A DNA stretch of 6,694 bases from NCBI GenBank assembly GCA_900557255.1, contig USSA01000159.1, forward strand, positions 1-6,694, in the 5' to 3' direction. Positions 5,649 through 6,694 of the stretch are shown in pieces; within the stretch, counting starts at the first letter, position 1, and the number at the start of each line of letters is the position of its first letter. The notes below the pieces were generated by a model. The model had not been told where the DNA came from, made no database searches, and worked only from the letters and a program-made list of their open reading frames with translations. Made by a program: the position numbers and the translations under genes. This DNA comes from an uncultured Prevotella sp. Its GTDB lineage: Bacteria; Bacteroidota; Bacteroidia; Bacteroidales; Bacteroidaceae.

Positions 5649-6602
5649 CTAATTTTTAAAGAGCGAGTCTACGAATTCTGTCTTGTTGAAGAGCTGCAGA
5701 TCTTCCATACCTTCGCCCAGTCCGATGTATTTTACAGGCACCTTGAGCTGGTCGCTGATGCCGATGACAACGCCGCCCTTAGCGGTTCCGTCGAGCTTGG
5801 TGATGGCGAGCGAGGAGATGTTGGTAACGGCAGAGAACTGCTTAGCCTGCTCGAATGCATTTTGTCCGGTACTTCCGTCGAGCACGAGCATTACCTCGTC
5901 TGGTGCTTCAGGCATTACCTTCTTCATCACTTCCTTTATTTTCTTGAGCTCATTCATCAGGTTCACCTTGTTGTGCAGTCGGCCTGCCGTATCGATGAGC
6001 ACCACGTCGGCGCCGTTTGCCTTGGCGCTCTGCAGGGTGTCGAACGCCACGCTTGCCGGGTCGCTTCCCATCTGCTGTTTCACTACAGGCACACCCACGC
6101 GCTCGCCCCAGATGCAAATCTGCTCTACGGCAGCGGCACGGAAGGTGTCGGCAGCTCCCAGCATAACCTTCTTGCCAGCCTTCTTAAACTGGTAAGCCAG
6201 TTTGCCGATGGTGGTTGTCTTGCCCACGCCGTTTACGCCTACTACGAGGATAACGTAAGGCTTATGGTCGGTAGGGAGATCCCAGTCTGCCAGGTCATCG
6301 CTGTGATTCTCGGAGAGGAGAATGGCGATTTCCTCGCGCAGAATGCGGTTGAGCTCGTTGGTTGAAACATATTTATCGCGGGCCACACGTTCTTCGATGC
6401 GGCGAATAATCTTGACAGTGGTTTCTACACCTACATCTGAGGTGATGAGTACCTCTTCGAGATCGTCGAGCACATCATCGTCGACGGTAGACTTTCCGGC
6501 AACGGCGCGCGCCAGTTTGCCAAACACACTCTCCTTGGTTTTTTCAAGTCCCTTATCGAGAGTTTCCTTCTTTTTGTTGCTGAATAATCCGAATAATCCC
6601 AT
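5649..6602 (-). CDS. ftsY: Signal recognition particle receptor FtsY
   Basis: FtsY is the SRP-receptor GTPase that pairs with Ffh at the inner membrane to deliver ribosomes making membrane proteins to the translocon. The 317-aa protein has an N domain (about 1-100) and a complete G domain: G1 GVNGVGKTT at 122-130, DTFRAAA at 152-158, DTAGR at 204-208, TKLDGTAKGG at 268-277 and GLGEGMEDL at 294-302. It lacks the long acidic A domain of E. coli FtsY; the N-terminus begins instead with GLFGLFSNKKK, a short hydrophobic-basic membrane-contact segment encoded by a 9-bp tandem repeat. The start at 6602 is chosen over the in-frame ATG at 6692 because the extra 30 residues do not resemble FtsY and are encoded by the upstream repeat/promoter region. 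The gene is first in the probable operon with rimO and the two HU genes. Confidence 0.96.
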   Translation of the reverse strand: MGLFGLFSNKKKETLDKGLEKTKESVFGKLARAVAGKSTVDDDVLDDLEEVLITSDVGVETTVKIIRRIEERVARDKYVSTNELNRILREEIAILLSENHSDDLADWDLPTDHKPYVILVVGVNGVGKTTTIGKLAYQFKKAGKKVMLGAADTFRAAAVEQICIWGERVGVPVVKQQMGSDPASVAFDTLQSAKANGADVVLIDTAGRLHNKVNLMNELKKIKEVMKKVMPEAPDEVMLVLDGSTGQNAFEQAKQFSAVTNISSLAITKLDGTAKGGVVIGISDQLKVPVKYIGLGEGMEDLQLFNKTEFVDSLFKN

Positions 6603-6613
6603 AATCTTGTTTT

Positions 6614-6694
6614 TTATCTTCTGCAAAGATAATGCAAACGAGCGCAATGAAAGCTTGCTTTCAAATTGCCGAGTGCAGCTTATCTTCTGCAAAG
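6614..6694. repeat. Inverted repeat flanked by 15-bp direct repeats upstream of ftsY
   Basis: A 15-bp sequence, TTATCTTCTGCAAAG, occurs twice in direct orientation, at 6614-6628 and 6680-6694, 66 bp apart. Overlapping these, an imperfect palindrome runs from 6626 to 6686: AAGATAA/TTATCTT (6626-6632 with 6680-6686), TGCA/TGCA (6633-6636 with 6674-6677), GCAA/TTGC (6644-6647 with 6666-6669) and TGAAAGC/GCTTTCA (6648-6654 with 6657-6663), with small bulges and a TT loop. The second direct repeat reaches the window edge, so the element may continue. It could be a dispersed intergenic repeat, an operator or a stress-induced cruciform. Confidence 0.65.
6624..6631 (-). promoter_or_regulatory. Predicted Bacteroidetes -7 box TATCTTTG for the ftsY operon
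   Basis: On the - strand, TATCTTTG (6631 to 6624) matches the Bacteroidetes sigma-factor -7 consensus TAnnTTTG exactly. It lies 21 nt before the ftsY ATG, which would give a short leader of about 15 nt and supports the start at 6602. No good TTTG -33 element is found at the usual spacing; the nearest is TTTC (6652 to 6649) with a 17-nt spacer. The box sits in the left arm of an inverted repeat. Confidence 0.55.

Noticed and set aside
5538..6365. 275-codon + strand open frame opposite ftsY/rimO
   Set aside because: Spans the junction of two well-supported - strand genes and has no recognisable domain.
6603..6692. 30-residue N-terminal extension of FtsY from an in-frame ATG at 6692
   Set aside because: The added sequence lies over the inverted repeat and the -7 box and does not look like FtsY; the ATG at 6602 gives the normal N domain.

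Overview
The window looks like chromosomal DNA from a Bacteroidales bacterium, most likely Prevotella/Segatella. The evidence is Bacteroidetes-type protein features (a DUF4369-TlpA thiol oxidoreductase and a QueC with a VPFRN motif), few Shine-Dalgarno sequences, a TAnnTTTG -7 box upstream of ftsY, and AT-rich spacers. This placement comes from recognising families by eye, not from a search.

Layout: two gene groups converge on a hairpin at about 2552-2595. The left half is on the + strand: the 3' end of radA (cut by the window edge), queC (7-cyano-7-deazaguanine synthase), and a secreted TlpA-like thioredoxin. The right half is on the - strand and reads, in transcription order, ftsY (SRP receptor), rimO (ribosomal protein S12 methylthiotransferase, 3 nt after ftsY), a 96-aa HU-type DNA-binding protein, and a 462-aa protein. 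The last two overlap by 4 bp (ATGA). The 462-aa protein joins an N-terminal HU domain to a long charged helix with perfect 5-residue repeats, one transmembrane segment and a C-terminal LysM-like domain. No gene-free stretch exceeds 300 bases. No tRNA, rRNA, CRISPR array or transposon was seen.

How the genes work together: the + strand genes appear functionally unrelated (DNA repair, tRNA queuosine modification, periplasmic redox). The - strand genes form a probable operon linking membrane targeting of ribosomes, ribosome modification and DNA-binding proteins. The most interesting element is the HU/HU-TM-LysM pair. Its domain order predicts a protein that binds DNA in the cytoplasm, crosses the inner membrane and contacts peptidoglycan in the periplasm, with a translationally coupled small HU as a possible dimer partner. 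Upstream of ftsY, an imperfect inverted repeat flanked by 15-bp direct repeats overlaps the predicted promoter.
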